Below are positions 11,230-23,669 of a stretch of DNA of 64,000 nucleotides, piece after piece (the stretch's first letter is position 1; each line of letters begins with the position of its first letter). The notes under the pieces were generated by a model, which saw only the letters and a list, made by a program, of their open reading frames with translations, ran no database searches and was not told where the DNA came from. Origin of the DNA: Moniliella sp. 'wahieum' (lineage: Eukaryota; Basidiomycota; Moniliellomycetes; Moniliellales; Moniliellaceae); contig RSEE01000157.1 in the NCBI GenBank assembly GCA_003971905.1, positions 1 to 64,000 of the forward strand, given 5' to 3'. The translations under genes and the position numbers were made by a program.

Positions 11230-11494
11230 ATGGAAGCCGTCTCGAAGCAACCCGTCAAGCTGGCCAAGGTCACCAAGGTTCTCGGGCGGACTGGCTCGCG
11301 TGGCGGTGTGATTCAGGTGCGTGTCGAGTTCATGGACGACTCGACCCGCTCCATCATCCGGAACGTCAAGGGCCCCGTCAAGGTGGACGACATTCTTGCC
11401 CTTCTCGAGTCGGAGCGTGAGGCACGGTACGTTCTACGCCCTTGTTGTGGTCTGGTCTCCCTTGTACTGACTCCCCTGCAGTCGCTTGCGTTAA
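11230..11494 (+). CDS. RPS28: 40S ribosomal protein S28 (eS28)
   Basis: Small-subunit protein near the mRNA exit channel and decoding region. Exons 11230-11426 and 11482-11494 encode 69 residues, matching the family's 64-69. The core [18 protein letters not shown], the [12 protein letters not shown] block and the invariant C-terminus ESEREARRLR are all present. The 55-nt intron (GTACGT...CCTGCAG) splits the penultimate arginine block, leaving a 13-nt last exon, so an ORF search alone would miss the true end. No frameshift. It starts 77 bp after the palindromic telobox shared with RPS5. Confidence 0.96.
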
Positions 11495-12106
11495 GCAACC
11501 TCGGTCCTCCCTCTCTGGACGGGAATCTTGTCTCTTGTGCTCCGCATTTGGGTTCTGTCTTGTTTTTGTGCGGTTCTATCGTTTGTTCGGCACACACGCA
11601 TCGGGCCCCGATCCCTCTTTGCACCGGCAGCCTCTTCCCGGCCTGCTACGCCTCAAAACGCATCTCGCTTATGGCATTGCACACGCGCGTGCCTCCATGT
11701 CATAGTTCTGAACTTGCTGTATTCATGCCAGCATGATGTAGGTGTCCTGAGGCATTCTGGTCGCCGCAGGCAGAAGAGCATGCCTCGTCATGTGCACGTG
11801 GGCGGTCACGATTGCGGCCGCCTCTTCTGAGGTGAGAATGGTCCGTCAGGTGGCCGCCGGGCTCACTGGCGAAGGGGCCAAGGAGTTTGCTTCGCTCCCT
11901 GATAGGTAGGGCAAACACATACTGTATTCGCGCGGACGCCACGCCACGTTCATCCATACCCGATACCAACCGAGATGCGAACGAGCTGGCCAAGCCATGG
12001 TGAAATGGCGTTTGAGCGGAATGCCTAAATTCCGCCCTTCTTCGCCCCCCGAGCGAAGCTACCTGCCTAGGCTGCGTCGGGCTCCACCACCTCCCAGTCC
12101 TTCGTC
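11495..12106. other. Intergenic, nothing recognised
   Basis: 612 bp between RPS28 and TIM8. I see no conserved coding block and no RNA gene; it probably holds the RPS28 3' region and the TIM8 promoter. Confidence 0.5.
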
Positions 12107-12441
12107 ATGGCCAACACGCTGAGCGAGACGGACCAGAAGGAGCTGCAGGGCTTCCTGGAGGCGGAGCAGGCCAAGGCGCGTGTCCAAAGCTCGGTGCATC
12201 AGTTTACCGATATGTGCTGGGACAAGTGCGTCACCTCCATTGGTTCCCGCATGGGCAAGGAGGCCACCTGCCTGTCCAACTGCGTTGAGCGCTTCCTCGA
12301 CTCGTCGCTGTACATTGTACGTGCGCGTTGCCACTGCCTGTTGACTGCTCGTCTGACTGCCCCTTTCTCTTTTCGCCTCGCTGTGCTTCCCAGGTCAAGC
12401 AGATTGAAGCCCAGCGCGCCCAAGCCGGCTCGTTTGAGTAA
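12107..12441 (+). CDS. TIM8: Small Tim chaperone Tim8
   Basis: Intermembrane-space chaperone that pairs with Tim13 and escorts hydrophobic precursors to the TIM22 complex. Exons 12107-12316 and 12394-12441 give 85 residues, typical for the family. The twin CX3C motifs are CWDKC and CLSNC, 13 residues apart here. The preceding VQSSVHQFTDMCWDKC and the following CVERFLDSSLYIV match Tim8 better than Tim9, Tim10 or Tim13. The 77-nt intron starts GTACGT, ends TTCCCAG and lies in phase 0 after Ile70. There is no signal peptide, as expected for this import route. The frame is intact. Confidence 0.93.
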
Positions 12442-14376
12442 GCCGATCCGCATCCTCGCAATTGTACTACTCCTGCCACCCAAACCCCGTCTGCGTAGAG
12501 GAGAACACATCGAACTCCGCTGTGCTCGGCCTGTCCTCGTTTCATTCAGTCAAATAGGCGGCCAAACGCCTTGCATGGGTTCGTCGTGGCCTCACCCATC
12601 TACATTGATCGCGGTGCCCGCTTGACAGACTGGTTCTTGGCAGTCGAAACCGTCTCGGTCCAGTGTCCGGGCTGGGAATGCGGGACCCAGTAGCTATTTT
12701 GTTGACACGGAGGAACGGGCCGCTGCACCTTGTCCTTGCTTTCGGGGTGGTATAGCAAGTGGCCCAAGGAGTGGCACGTGCAAAGAGCGGGGGGGAAACC
12801 AAGTCGAAACTGTACCTTGTACCCCGTAGCCAACAAAGATAAACAAACCTGCTTGCCCAACCGCTTCTTGGCAGCGAAATGGGCAGTGCACTGACTGGTT
12901 GCTGGCGTGAGTCGCTGCCGTTTCCCGGTTACGGTTCAGCCGTCTACCCTGGGTACATGAGCACAAAGCGTTGCACATCAGCTCGCACAGAACCAATTCG
13001 GTCCGGCCCTCAATAGCTCCAAAGGCTCCACCACCGATAGTGGCTGTGGGGTTTCAGTTAGCTCAACACAGCAGCGATCGCCGACTCTATGTGAAAAAGG
13101 GAAGATTCACCTGCCAAAGAAACGCACGGATGGACGGAGCAGCGTGGTTATACGTTACGGCCTACAAGGGAGTGGTTGTGTGTGCCATACGGTTGGCGTA
13201 CCGGAGAGAGTTCGTTGAAATTGGTCAACACACAAACGACTTATTGCTATCCGTTTGAACGCTGGCCAGGAATGGGATTGGCACTGAACATGGAGATGTA
13301 CCAGGTACGATTGGCGCCACCGAAGATCCGGTTCCCTTGACCACCTGCACACGCCAAGCTGACGGGCGAGAGGGTAGAAACGGATGGTGGCGCTGAAGGC
13401 TGAAGAGCAAGACTACGGCGATAGGGTCCGCAGTGTGCTTATTGATCTGGGCGCGAGAGATATCCATTGAAGGTGTCGGGATGTTGCGCGATTCCCGTCA
13501 CGGTGACACGGCCGTTCCCATTTCAGTACCAGTTCGCAATGCTTCCCTTACAATGGGGGATCGCGCCATCTTGAAGCGCACTGCCAAGGCTGTACAACTG
13601 CCGCACGAACGCGGCCCGAGCTACTGGTGCGCTGCAGCGCGTACCCGTCTGACACTTTCCCACGAACGTACGCCGGAGGCCGTGCTCCCGCCCGGACACC
13701 ACCTGTAGCCTCGTGCGGAGCAAACTGCAAATGCTGTGCGCTGCGACTGAGTACTCAGACTGAGTGCTCAGGCTGAGCGCCGAGTAGGTCCTAGCTGCTG
13801 GGCAGGCCCTTCTCGAGCGTGCGGTGGGGTAAAACGACAACGTATCGGCTCCGCAGCAAACACCTCGGCGGCAACAATTTTGAGTGCACGACATGCACGC
13901 GGCACGTGACATGCAACGAGGGGGTGGCAATCGGCCAGGGCACAACCCTACCTGAACTGCTGCGGTACGGCGGAAGAATGGACCGAAGCAAGGTACGCTT
14001 CCTCTGCGGAAGAGCGGTACAAATATCAGAATTCCGACAAGACTGGCGAGGTGCCAGGAGGCAACCCTAGGTCCCGCGAAGCCAGCGGCGCCTCCGGGCC
14101 CTAGGTGGCTGGGAGAGGGTGTCGGACACCACCAGCCAAGCAAGGTCGTCAGTCAAGTGCGTATCTGTCCCTGTCCTTGGGAAGCGCAGTTGGGTCCGGC
14201 GTGACAGAGGGGGAGGAGAGATCGATGTGGTTCCGGATGCGGATGCGGATGCTGATGCCGGTGGACGATCGCACGGTTGACCCTCGAGTGCTGTCCGCTG
14301 GGATGGGGTGCTGGAGCGGTGGGACACAAGGGCTGACCTTTTGTTTGTTTGCATTTTCCGTTTGCCGTTTGCCAGG
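12442..14376. other. Spacer without a supported gene
   Basis: No conserved coding block in 1.9 kb. A mirror-like run of TGAGTACTCAGAC, TGAGTGCTCAGGC and TGAGCGC lies at 13748-13782. The telobox GCAACCCTAG (14061-14070) and pyrimidine-rich sequence before 14376 belong to the RPL13 promoter or 5' leader. Confidence 0.5.
14061..14070. promoter_or_regulatory. Telobox GCAACCCTAG upstream of RPL13
   Basis: Exact 10-mer, 307 bp upstream of the RPL13 ATG. The reverse complement CTAGGGTTGC occurs in the RPS5/RPS28 promoter (11137-11146) and the same core precedes PAB1. Role inferred from this recurrence. Confidence 0.5.
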
Positions 14377-14993
14377 ATGGGTTTCCGTCACAACAACATT
14401 CTCCACAACAACCACTTCCGCAAGGACTGGCAGCGCCGGGTCAATGTGTGGTTTGACCAGCCCGGGGCGAAGAAGCGCAGGCGCAATGCGCGTGCTGCCA
14501 AGGTGGCGCGTTCGGGGCTCAAGCCGGTGGACGCGCTGCGCCCGGGTGCGCTGCCCGACCCTCAAGTACAACCGCAAGCTGCGTGCCGGTCGTGGGTTTA
14601 CGCTGGAGGAGTTGAAGGCGGCTGGGGTGCCGCAGAAGCTGGCGCGCGTGATTGGGATTGCGGTGGACCACCGCCGCAAGAACCGCTCGGAGGAGGGCCT
14701 GCGCCTGAACATTGAGCGCGTCAAGGCGTACCGTGAGCGCGTGGTGGTTATCCCTGCCAAGGGTAAGGGCGCCAAGCTCGCGGCTCGCCTCGGCTCCCAA
14801 GGTGCAGAACGTGGCGGCTGCCTTCCCCATTCCGGCCGGCACGGTCGCGGAGAAGCCCCGCGCGATCACCCAGGAGGAGAAGGACTTTGAGGCATTCAAG
14901 ACGCTCCGTCATGCGCGCAACACCCACCGCCAGGCCGGTGCCCGCGCTGCCCACCAGGCCAAGAAGGAAGCCGAGGAGAAGGCCAAGAAGTAA
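14377..14993 (+). CDS. RPL13: 60S ribosomal protein L13 (eL13), two frameshifts
   Basis: Large-subunit ribosomal protein. The N-terminus [19 protein letters not shown] followed by [17 protein letters not shown] is diagnostic. After a +1 shift near 14545 (a GGG run in CTGCGCCCGGGTGCG) the frame gives [20 protein letters not shown], then [20 protein letters not shown] and [12 protein letters not shown] second shift near 14785 leads to [16 protein letters not shown] and the family tail [20 protein letters not shown], ending KAKK at 14993. The ATG is preceded by a pyrimidine tract and GCCAG four bases upstream. This suggests a 5'-UTR intron ending just before the start codon (inference). Confidence 0.94.
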
Positions 14994-15363
14994 ATTGGCG
15001 CTTGACTATCTTTGGACGATGGAACAGGAAAGAGAGGATGATGAATGCTGTGATCGTGGGTGGATCACAGTCTGTCCCTCTCCTCCTCCTTTCAATATGG
15101 CATCAAAAAAGTACGGCTTTGGATCCTCTTTGTGGGGGCCCTGGCCGCACCAGCTCCCCCCTGTGGACAGGGCGTCAAGGTTTGGGGCGCGCTTTCCTAT
15201 AGCGGAAGAGCTGAAACCTCGCTTTCATTTTATGCTCCCAGGCTCCCCTCATGATCCTTCCCACCTCCCTATAGCGCGATCGGAATCCGGATCAGTCCAT
15301 AGCGGTATGCATAGCTGGCTCGGTCTGACTCGAAAAAAAGGGCCATACGGGTGCTGGATAGAG

Positions 15364-16270
15364 TTAGGAATGGAACAAGCCTGCTTCGCGCTCGATGCGC
15401 GGCACCGTCCCTGACCGGGCCATGTTGAGAAGCGACAAGTAGATGGTCCAGAAAACCTGATGCGGGGGGTTAGTACCTAGTTAGGATCGGCCCGGGCATG
15501 AGAGCAGAGAGGAGGGGGACGCACCCCGCACGTCGACATGAACGGCACACGGTACTTGAGCGGCATGAAACGAAAGTTGACCAATTGGACCACGGGCCAT
15601 ACTTGCCAATTGGCCAATAAGGCTTCGGTGTACATCTGGTGAGTCTCCAAAGTCAGCTTGGTTGTATCGTGGGTGGGAGGCACGTACGGATCGGTACTTG
15701 TCCCCGATCTCCTTGGGAGCCTGTCCTTCCAAGACGGAGATGACGCCAATGAATGCCGCGACGGAGAAGGGGCCACTGGGAAGGTGTAACATGTAAGCAG
15801 GACAAGCACAGATCAGATCAGGGCAGAGCAGAGCCGCCGAAGCGGAAGCAGGAGCAGGAAGCAGAAACAGAAGCGGACGAACAAGATGGTTTGATCTACG
15901 ACGACCCGTCGGAACAGGAGAGGCAAGCGGACCACGCCCGCTTGCACAATGGGAAACCGGCGCTCCAGCATCTTGTTCCATACATCCAACGGCGGAGCCA
16001 TGAACATGCCAAAGCCGAGAACGGGCGGAGCGGGCCAGGTCAAAGCCCACGGCCGATGGGGCTGCTGCTACGTCCGGCACGACGGCGGGCTTTTCTTCCA
16101 GCTCGGAGCTGGCTGCAGCAGGCCGAGTGGGGGGCGGTGGCCGCGTACAGCTCAAAGCCCTGTGCACACGCATCAGCCACGACGCTCAGGCCGCCATTGG
16201 TGGCAGCCAAGGTGAGCCACGGATGGCGCTCAAACGAGCGGCCATAGAACGCAGAGAAGCGAGCGAACAT
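15364..16270 (-). CDS. SYM1: SYM1/Mpv17-PMP22 family inner-membrane protein, frameshifted
   Basis: Mpv17-type four-helix membrane protein; yeast Sym1 sits in the inner mitochondrial membrane and is needed for ethanol metabolism at high temperature. From the ATG at 16270: FYGRSFERHPWLTLAATNGG and LSVVADACAQ, then DLARSARFLGFGMFMAPPLD with VWNKMLERRFP after a frame change near 16120. An intron (GTTCGT...TTCCCAG, about 15776-15895) leads to GPFSVAAFIGVISVLEGQ. The signature VNFRFMPLKYRVPFM follows (about 15545-15595), and a last exon reads VFWTIYLSLLNMARSGT, with the stop at 15364-15366. Every block is in family order. At least one other splice lies near 15660-15700. The gene is convergent with RPL13. 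Confidence 0.87.
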
Positions 16271-16989
16271 GTGGGCGCAGGTTGGCGGGGGGAAGCAGCA
16301 CGCGACGGCACGTGGAGCTGCTGGACTCGTCTGATCATTTCAGTGTGCTTGCCTTGTGGCGAGGGATGGGGACCAGGCGGAGGAGGATGGCATTCAGGCA
16401 CGACGTGCTGCCGACGACGCTGACGGGCGGAGGAGGGCGCCGTGCGCTGCTAAGCCTTAGCGCTACCCCCCGGCCGGCGGACGGAGGAAGTGCGACCAAG
16501 ACGACGCAAGCGGGACGTGCCCAGAGGCACAGCCAGCCCATCGTAGCCCGTCGCCCAGTCCCGTCAGCGTCTCGGCTGCAACACGGCCGACAACAAGACT
16601 GCTTCCACGGTGCTTCCGCCTGCGCACTAGGGTTGCCGTTTCTGAGCCACACTCGCGTCCCTGCGCGTCGATTTTTCTCGCGTGCTGCGACGCGGACGGA
16701 CGCGACCTGGAAGTGTACAGGGAGCACGCCCCGCTCCCGCCCGTCCCCCCCCTCCGTCGCCCCCCGTCCCCGCCTCACCACCGTCCGCCTCTTCCCCAGT
16801 AGCACGCCCTCGCGACGTCGGCCCTGGCTTGGAGCATAAAAACCAAAAAAGTATGTTGTTCTACCGTGTATGCCTGCCCCTGCTGACGCTCCATGTGCTT
16901 ACTCTCCAGACCCCCCAAAAACCATAAAACACCTGAACCCCCCCCCCAGGAACCCCCCTCCCCATTCCCTTCCCTTGTGCTTGACCATC
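16271..16989. promoter_or_regulatory. PAB1 upstream region with telobox
   Basis: Intergenic between SYM1 and PAB1 (divergent). CTAGGGTTGCC at 16627-16637 carries the same telobox 10-mer found upstream of RPS28/RPS5 and RPL13, here about 360 bp before the PAB1 ATG. A small palindromic TAAGCCTTAGCGCTA cluster is at about 16452-16466. The C-rich stretch before 16989 is a plausible leader. Confidence 0.5.
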
Positions 16990-18873
<1,884 letters not shown>

Positions 18874-19232
18874 CGGAGGGGGGCAGGATGCATGCTGTAT
18901 GCATGCTGTAGGGGTCGGCGGGTGTGTGTGCGCGGGGATAGGGTTGGGGGTAGGCGATGCTGCAGACGTACAACGAACGGTTGGATAGCTCCCTCGCGCG
19001 CTGACGTACGCAGCCACAAGCAGCCATGCCTGACGCGTGCTGACGTTGAACGTTCAACCCGCGGTGAATATTGGATGCTGATCAGCACAGCCAGCACGGC
19101 GCATCGATCACCGATCCGCTCACCGCGGCCCCCAGCCAGCCCAGCCACCCACGCCGGTGGCGGCCAGGCGCGCTCCACGCCCACACCCACACCCACGCCC
19201 ACGCCCCCCACCACCACCGCCTGCTCCTCGCC
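18874..19232. other. PAB1-VAC8 intergenic region
   Basis: Contains a GCATGC-rich repeat (about 18888-18909) and a TGACGCG/TGACGT/TGAACGT run (about 19031-19054) of the heptamer family. It is otherwise unremarkable and probably holds the VAC8 promoter. Confidence 0.5.
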
Positions 19233-21071
19233 ATGGGCAACCTCTGCAGCTGCGGCCGCTCCCGCCACGCCCAGTACGAGCCGCTGCTGCTCGACACGGA
19301 GCGCGACGCCGTGGCCGACCTGCTCCAGTACCTCGAGAACCGCTCCGAGACGGACTTTTTCCAAGGCGAGCCGCTCAAGGCGCTGTCGACGCTCTCCTTT
19401 AGCGACAATGTCGACCTCCAGCGCAGTGCCGCGCTGGCCTTTGCCGAGATCACCGAGAAGGAGGTCCGCGAGGTCGGCCCCGACACGCTCAAGCCCATCC
19501 TCTTCCTGCTCCAGAGCCCGGACGTGGAGGTGCAGCGCGCGGCGAGCGCGGCGCTGGGCAACCTGGCCGTAAACAGTATGTTTGGTTTGGTTTTGTTTGC
19601 GCTCGTTGTGTTTGGTCTGCTTGTTGACCATGTGCCTTCTCGTCCTCTTCTTTCTGACCCGTGCGCCGTGCTCCTCCCCAGAAAACAAGCTGCTGATCGT
19701 GCGCATGAAGGGGCTCGAGCCGCTCATCCACCAGATGCTCAGCCACAACGTCGAAGTCCAGTGCAATGCCGTCGGCTGCATCACCAACCTGGCCACCCAC
19801 GACGAAAACAAAACCAAGATTGCCCAGTCGGGTGCGCTGCTGCCCTTGACGCAGCTGGCGCGGTCGAAGGACATGCGTGTGCAGCGCAATGCGACCGGCG
19901 CGCTGCTCAACATGACCCACAGCGACGAGAACCGGCAACAACTGGTCGCTGCCAATGCGATCCCTGTGCTGGTCAGCTTGCTTTCCAGCAACGATACCGA
20001 TGTGCAGTACTACTGCACCACCGCGCTCAGCAACATTGCTGTCGATGCAGAGAACCGGACCAAGTTGGCGCAGACGCAGCCCACGCTCGTGCAACGCTTG
20101 ATCGCCTTGATGGATAGCAACAGTCTGCGCGTTCAGTGCCAAGCTGCGCTCGCACTGCGCAACTTGGCCAGCGACGAGAAGTACCAAGTGGAGATTGTCC
20201 GCTTTGGCGGGCTGACTCCACTGCTGCGCCTGCTCCAGAGCTCCTTCCTACCTCTCATCCTCTCTGCCGCTGCGTGCGTGCGCAACGTCTCGATCGACCC
20301 CCACAACGAGACAGCGATCATCGAGGCGGGCTTCTTGCACCCGCTGATTGAGCTGTTGAGCCACGACGACAATGAGGAGATCCAGTGCCATGCCATTTCG
20401 ACCTTGCGCAACTTGGCAGCCAGCAGCGAGCGCAACAAGGCCGAGATTGTGGCCGCGGGCGCGGTGCAGCGCATCAAAGCACTTGTGCTGCATGTGCCAC
20501 TGGCAGTGCAGAGCGAGATGACGGCCTGTGTCGCGGTGCTGGCCTTGAGCGAGGACTTGAAGCCGCAACTGCTCGGGATGGGCATTTGTGAAGTTCTCAT
20601 CCCGCTCACGGCGAGTGAGAATGTAGAGGTACAGGGCAACTCGGCCGCCGCACTGGGCAACCTGGCCAGCAAGAGCGAAGACTATGCACCGTTCAATGCG
20701 GTTTGGGACCACCCAGGCGGTGGGTTGGAGGCCTATCTCGTTCGTTTCCTCGAAAGTGGCGACTCGACCTTCCAGCACATTGCCGTCTGGACCGTGCTCC
20801 AATTGCTCGAGGGCAAGGACCCGGAGCTGGAAGAACACTTTAAGCGATCCCCAAGATCCTGCCCTTGGTGCGCCAACTCGCCTTTGCCCCGTCCGAGTAC
20901 CCGCCGGACACGTCCGAGCACAAGGAAGGCGGGTCCGACGTCTCGGGGTCTCCCGAAGGTTCATCGATCGTGCCCTCCAACTCGGGCTCGGACGACCAAG
21001 GCGCCGAGGCGGAAATTGCCAACTTGGCCCAGCGCCTGGTTGCCATGCTGGAGGAGGACGAACAAAATTGA
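19233..21071 (+). CDS. VAC8: Vacuolar armadillo-repeat protein Vac8
   Basis: Vacuole membrane scaffold for inheritance, nucleus-vacuole junctions and selective autophagy. The N-terminus MGNLCSCG has Gly2 for N-myristoylation plus nearby cysteines for palmitoylation, which fixes the start at 19233. One 106-nt intron (19576-19681, GTATGT...CCCCAG) splits the first armadillo repeats. Exon 2 carries about ten ARM repeats, with blocks such as [55 protein letters not shown] and [21 protein letters not shown] one-base loss at about 20844 (AAGGCGATC read as AAGCGATC) shifts the frame after EEHFK. Restoring the register continues as [13 protein letters not shown] and an acidic tail ending EEDEQN at 21071. 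Length and repeat order match fungal Vac8. Tandem with PAB1. Confidence 0.95.
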
Positions 21072-21674
21072 GTTGGTGAGGTGTGCGTGCCGTCTCTCCC
21101 CTGTTCCTGCTCCCTCCCCCCCCCGCCCCAACCTGGCCATACGTAACCCGCACGCAACCCAGGTTGGGGCGGAGGGTAGGAGGGAGTAGGATACCACGTG
21201 TATCCCTTGCCATGCGGGCAATCAACGAGGAGATCGTGGCCCACCCTCTGTGCCGCTCCGAGTGTTTCTCCTGCATCTGTTTCCCACTATGGTCCTTTCT
21301 TTTCCGTAGGTATCTTTTGCTCCACGGCCCTTTCCCCCGCCTCCCGCCATGTTTCGCTTTCCTCCCTCTTCCCATCTGCCCTACCCGCCTTTCCTGCCCC
21401 CGTCCCGAGGTGAACTTTTTTTTTGTCTATTGTTTGGTGCTGGAACGCCGACAAGCTGCTTCCCCCATCCGCCATTGATCTACATACACCATTTCCTCAG
21501 GTCCTTCTTCAGCTGCGAGCCGCACAGGTGGAGTGGCGGAGAGACGGTTGTAGGTGGCAGCGGGTGAGATACAGACAACGTGCTATAACACGCACTGATT
21601 CGATTGCTCACATGGGGAGCGCAGTGACTGGTGAGGGCGATCGGATGGGCCGTCATTACACAGTACACAGTTCC
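21072..21674. other. VAC8 3' region, no gene
   Basis: Pyrimidine-rich downstream sequence with no conserved coding block. Confidence 0.5.
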
Positions 21675-21679
21675 AAAAA
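21675..21679 (-). terminator. Pol III T5 terminator of tRNA-Ala
   Basis: Five T residues on the minus strand, starting eight bases after the tRNA discriminator base. Confidence 0.7.
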
Positions 21680-21686
21680 GTATAAA

Positions 21687-21758
21687 TGGACGAACAGGGA
21701 ATTGAACTCCGGACCTCATGCATGCTAAGCAAGCGCTCTACCCCTGAGCTATCCGCCC
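21687..21758 (-). tRNA. tRNA-Ala (anticodon AGC)
   Basis: Minus-strand cloverleaf. The acceptor GGGCGGA pairs with TTCGTCC at all seven positions (two G-T), with discriminator A at 21687. The D arm has AGCTCAGGGGTAGAGC, the B-box region reads GTTCAATTC and the anticodon loop TTAGCAT carries AGC at 21724-21726. No intron. The T stem has one mismatch. The T5 terminator lies just downstream. Confidence 0.93.
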
Positions 21759-22477
21759 GTACTGGCCTTCGCAGGTCATTCAGAGGGACCTGGAGATGAT
21801 CAAGCCAGGGGCTAGAATTGGCAATTCCCCGCCACTGATTAACCTACTTTCGTCCCTCAGTCCAAGCGTAGGTGCCGGCAGCCAAGGCGGACAGACCCAG
21901 CGTAGGAGAAATCTTGGCCAACACGCGCCCCCATCTACCCTACCACCCGCCTACAACCTCTCCAGTACCCTGGCCACACGGGCGTACAGCGTCCGAGCGC
22001 TGGCCGTGCCTGCCCGTCGGGAAGAAGCGATGGGAAAACTCTCCTGTTTGGGGCCGACCAAACCACAAGCGGGCGGCGTAGGGAAGCACCAGGGTGAAGC
22101 TGGTCACCGAAGGAGGAAGGCGTGCCGAATCAGATTCGCGTGTCGGACGTCCTCTCTTTCACTTTCACATTCACTTTCACTCTCTCGTTCGCTTGGCCAG
22201 GGTCGCACGCCCACCCACGTACCACTGTCCCCGCCCGGCAGGCTATCGGGGCAAAAGAGGCACGCGCGGGGCCGCCAAGCGGCGGCGGCTCAGGCTGAGC
22301 AGTGCGCCTGAACGCCGCGAGGGATCGGTGAGTAGTTGGTTCGAAACGAGCGATGGCGAGCAGGCAGAACACAGGCCGCGCGAAGCACCCAGCAGTGGCA
22401 ATGAATTTTTTGAGAGTACAAGTACAGCGACCGCGTGCGGGGCCCAGGCGCGAGGCTAGGGAGATGGGGCGAGGAGA
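21759..22477. other. Spacer between tRNA-Ala and RPB12
   Basis: No supported gene; a TTCACTTTCA-type imperfect repeat lies at about 22158-22182. Confidence 0.5.
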
Positions 22478-22768
22478 CTAGCGCGCCTCAAAGTGCAACT
22501 GGACGAAGAAAAGGAAGGAGAGGTCAGCCGAGTGATCGCATGGCAACCCAGACCCAGTCCGAAGGGTAGCGCAGCGCAGCGGGCGGGCAGATGGCCAACG
22601 TACCATCTTGGTCGTCCGGGGCTTGTACACGATCCGGTGGCCGCACTCTTTGCAGCGGATGGGCTCCTTGGGCCGGATCTCGACCTTGGCGGAACACGCT
22701 CCGCAGATGTACTGCGGCACACTCTGGGGCTTCGAGGCGTAGGGGGCGCCGGTGGCGTAGGTGCTCAT
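22478..22768 (-). CDS. RPB12: RNA polymerases I/II/III shared subunit Rpb12 (ABC10-alpha)
   Basis: Zinc-binding small subunit common to the three nuclear RNA polymerases. Exons 22604-22768 and 22478-22498 encode 61 residues. The zinc ribbon reads CGAC...CKEC, within QYICGACSAKVEIRPKEPIR, followed by CKECGHRIVYKPRTTKM. The second exon is only 21 nt and gives the invariant-type end LHFEAR. The intron (22499-22603) runs GTACGT...GTCCAG and is in phase 0 after Met55. The frame is intact. It is divergent from GAR1 with 198 bp between the two ATGs, suggesting a shared bidirectional promoter for two growth-related genes. Confidence 0.95.
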   Translation of the reverse strand: MSTYATGAPYASKPQSVPQYICGACSAKVEIRPKEPIRCKECGHRIVYKPRTTKMVRWPSARPLRCATLRTGSGLPCDHSADLSFLFFVQLHFEAR

Positions 22769-22966
22769 GGCGCGCAGGTGGCGGTGGTGGCGGCAGCCTA
22801 ATCGAAATCCCCCTCGCCCCGCCCGACAAATTTAGATGGGCTCGGCGCGGCTTACTTCAGCCTCTCCCCCGCCAGGTTCCGCTAGCGACGCCAGCCCAGC
22901 AAGAAAAAATACCGTCCCACGCTTGGCTGTCCTCCATCGGAGCTTCCTGGCCTGCTCCCCGCCCCA

Positions 22967-23669
22967 ATGTCGTTCCGTGGTGGCCGTGGTGGCTTTGGCG
23001 AGCGCGGTGGCCGTGGGGGATTCCGCGGCGGGCGTGGAGGTGCGCGTCCCTTCACTGCTGGCCCGCCCGACACGGTGCAAGAGATGGGCAGCTTGGTGCA
23101 TGCCGTGGAAGGCGAGATGCTGTGTGCGTCAACGGACGCCAAGCACGTCCCTTACTTCAACGCTCCCATCTAGTATGTATCTCTTTGCGCGCCTGTGCGC
23201 CCCGCGTCCGCGTCCGCCACCGCCCTTGCGCCCCAACACCCTGACCCGTTGTCGCTTTCCGATAGCTTGCAAAACAAGTCGCAAATCGGTAAGGTGGACG
23301 AGATTCTGGGCGCGATCAACCAAGTGTTCTTCACTGTCAAGATGGATGCTGGCATGGTCGCGTCCTCGTTCAAGCCGGAGGATAAGGTGTACATTGGAGG
23401 CGACCGTCTGCTGCCCATTGAGCGGTTTTTGCCCAAACCCAAGGCACCCAAGGTGGCCAAGAAAAAGTCCAGCTCCCAGCGCGGCGGCTTGGGTGGCAGC
23501 CGCGGCGCCCCGCGCGGTCGCGGTGCATTTGCCGGCCGCGGTGGTCGGGGGGCTTCTCGACTGCGCGGGGGTGGACGGGGCGGGTTTGGTGCGCCCCGCG
23601 GAGGGGGGTGGGTTTGGTGCGCGCGGCGGCGGACGCGGTGGCTTCCGCGGCGGGCGGGGAGGATACTAA
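22967..23669 (+). CDS. GAR1: H/ACA snoRNP protein Gar1
   Basis: Subunit of H/ACA ribonucleoproteins that guide pseudouridylation of rRNA. Exon 1 (22967-23172) starts [18 protein letters not shown], a GAR (Gly/Arg-rich) N-terminus. It continues to [13 protein letters not shown] and VPYFNAPI. The 93-nt intron (23173-23265, GTATGT...CGATAG) is followed by [36 protein letters not shown] and [20 protein letters not shown], the complete Gar1 core. A second GAR domain closes the protein, ending [10 protein letters not shown] at 23669. One base of the G6 run near 23605 breaks the frame inside this GAR repeat. Both GAR domains flanking the core are typical of fungal Gar1. Confidence 0.94.

Noticed and set aside
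22330-22350. B-box-like GGTTCGAAAC
   Set aside because: No A box or cloverleaf at the right distance.
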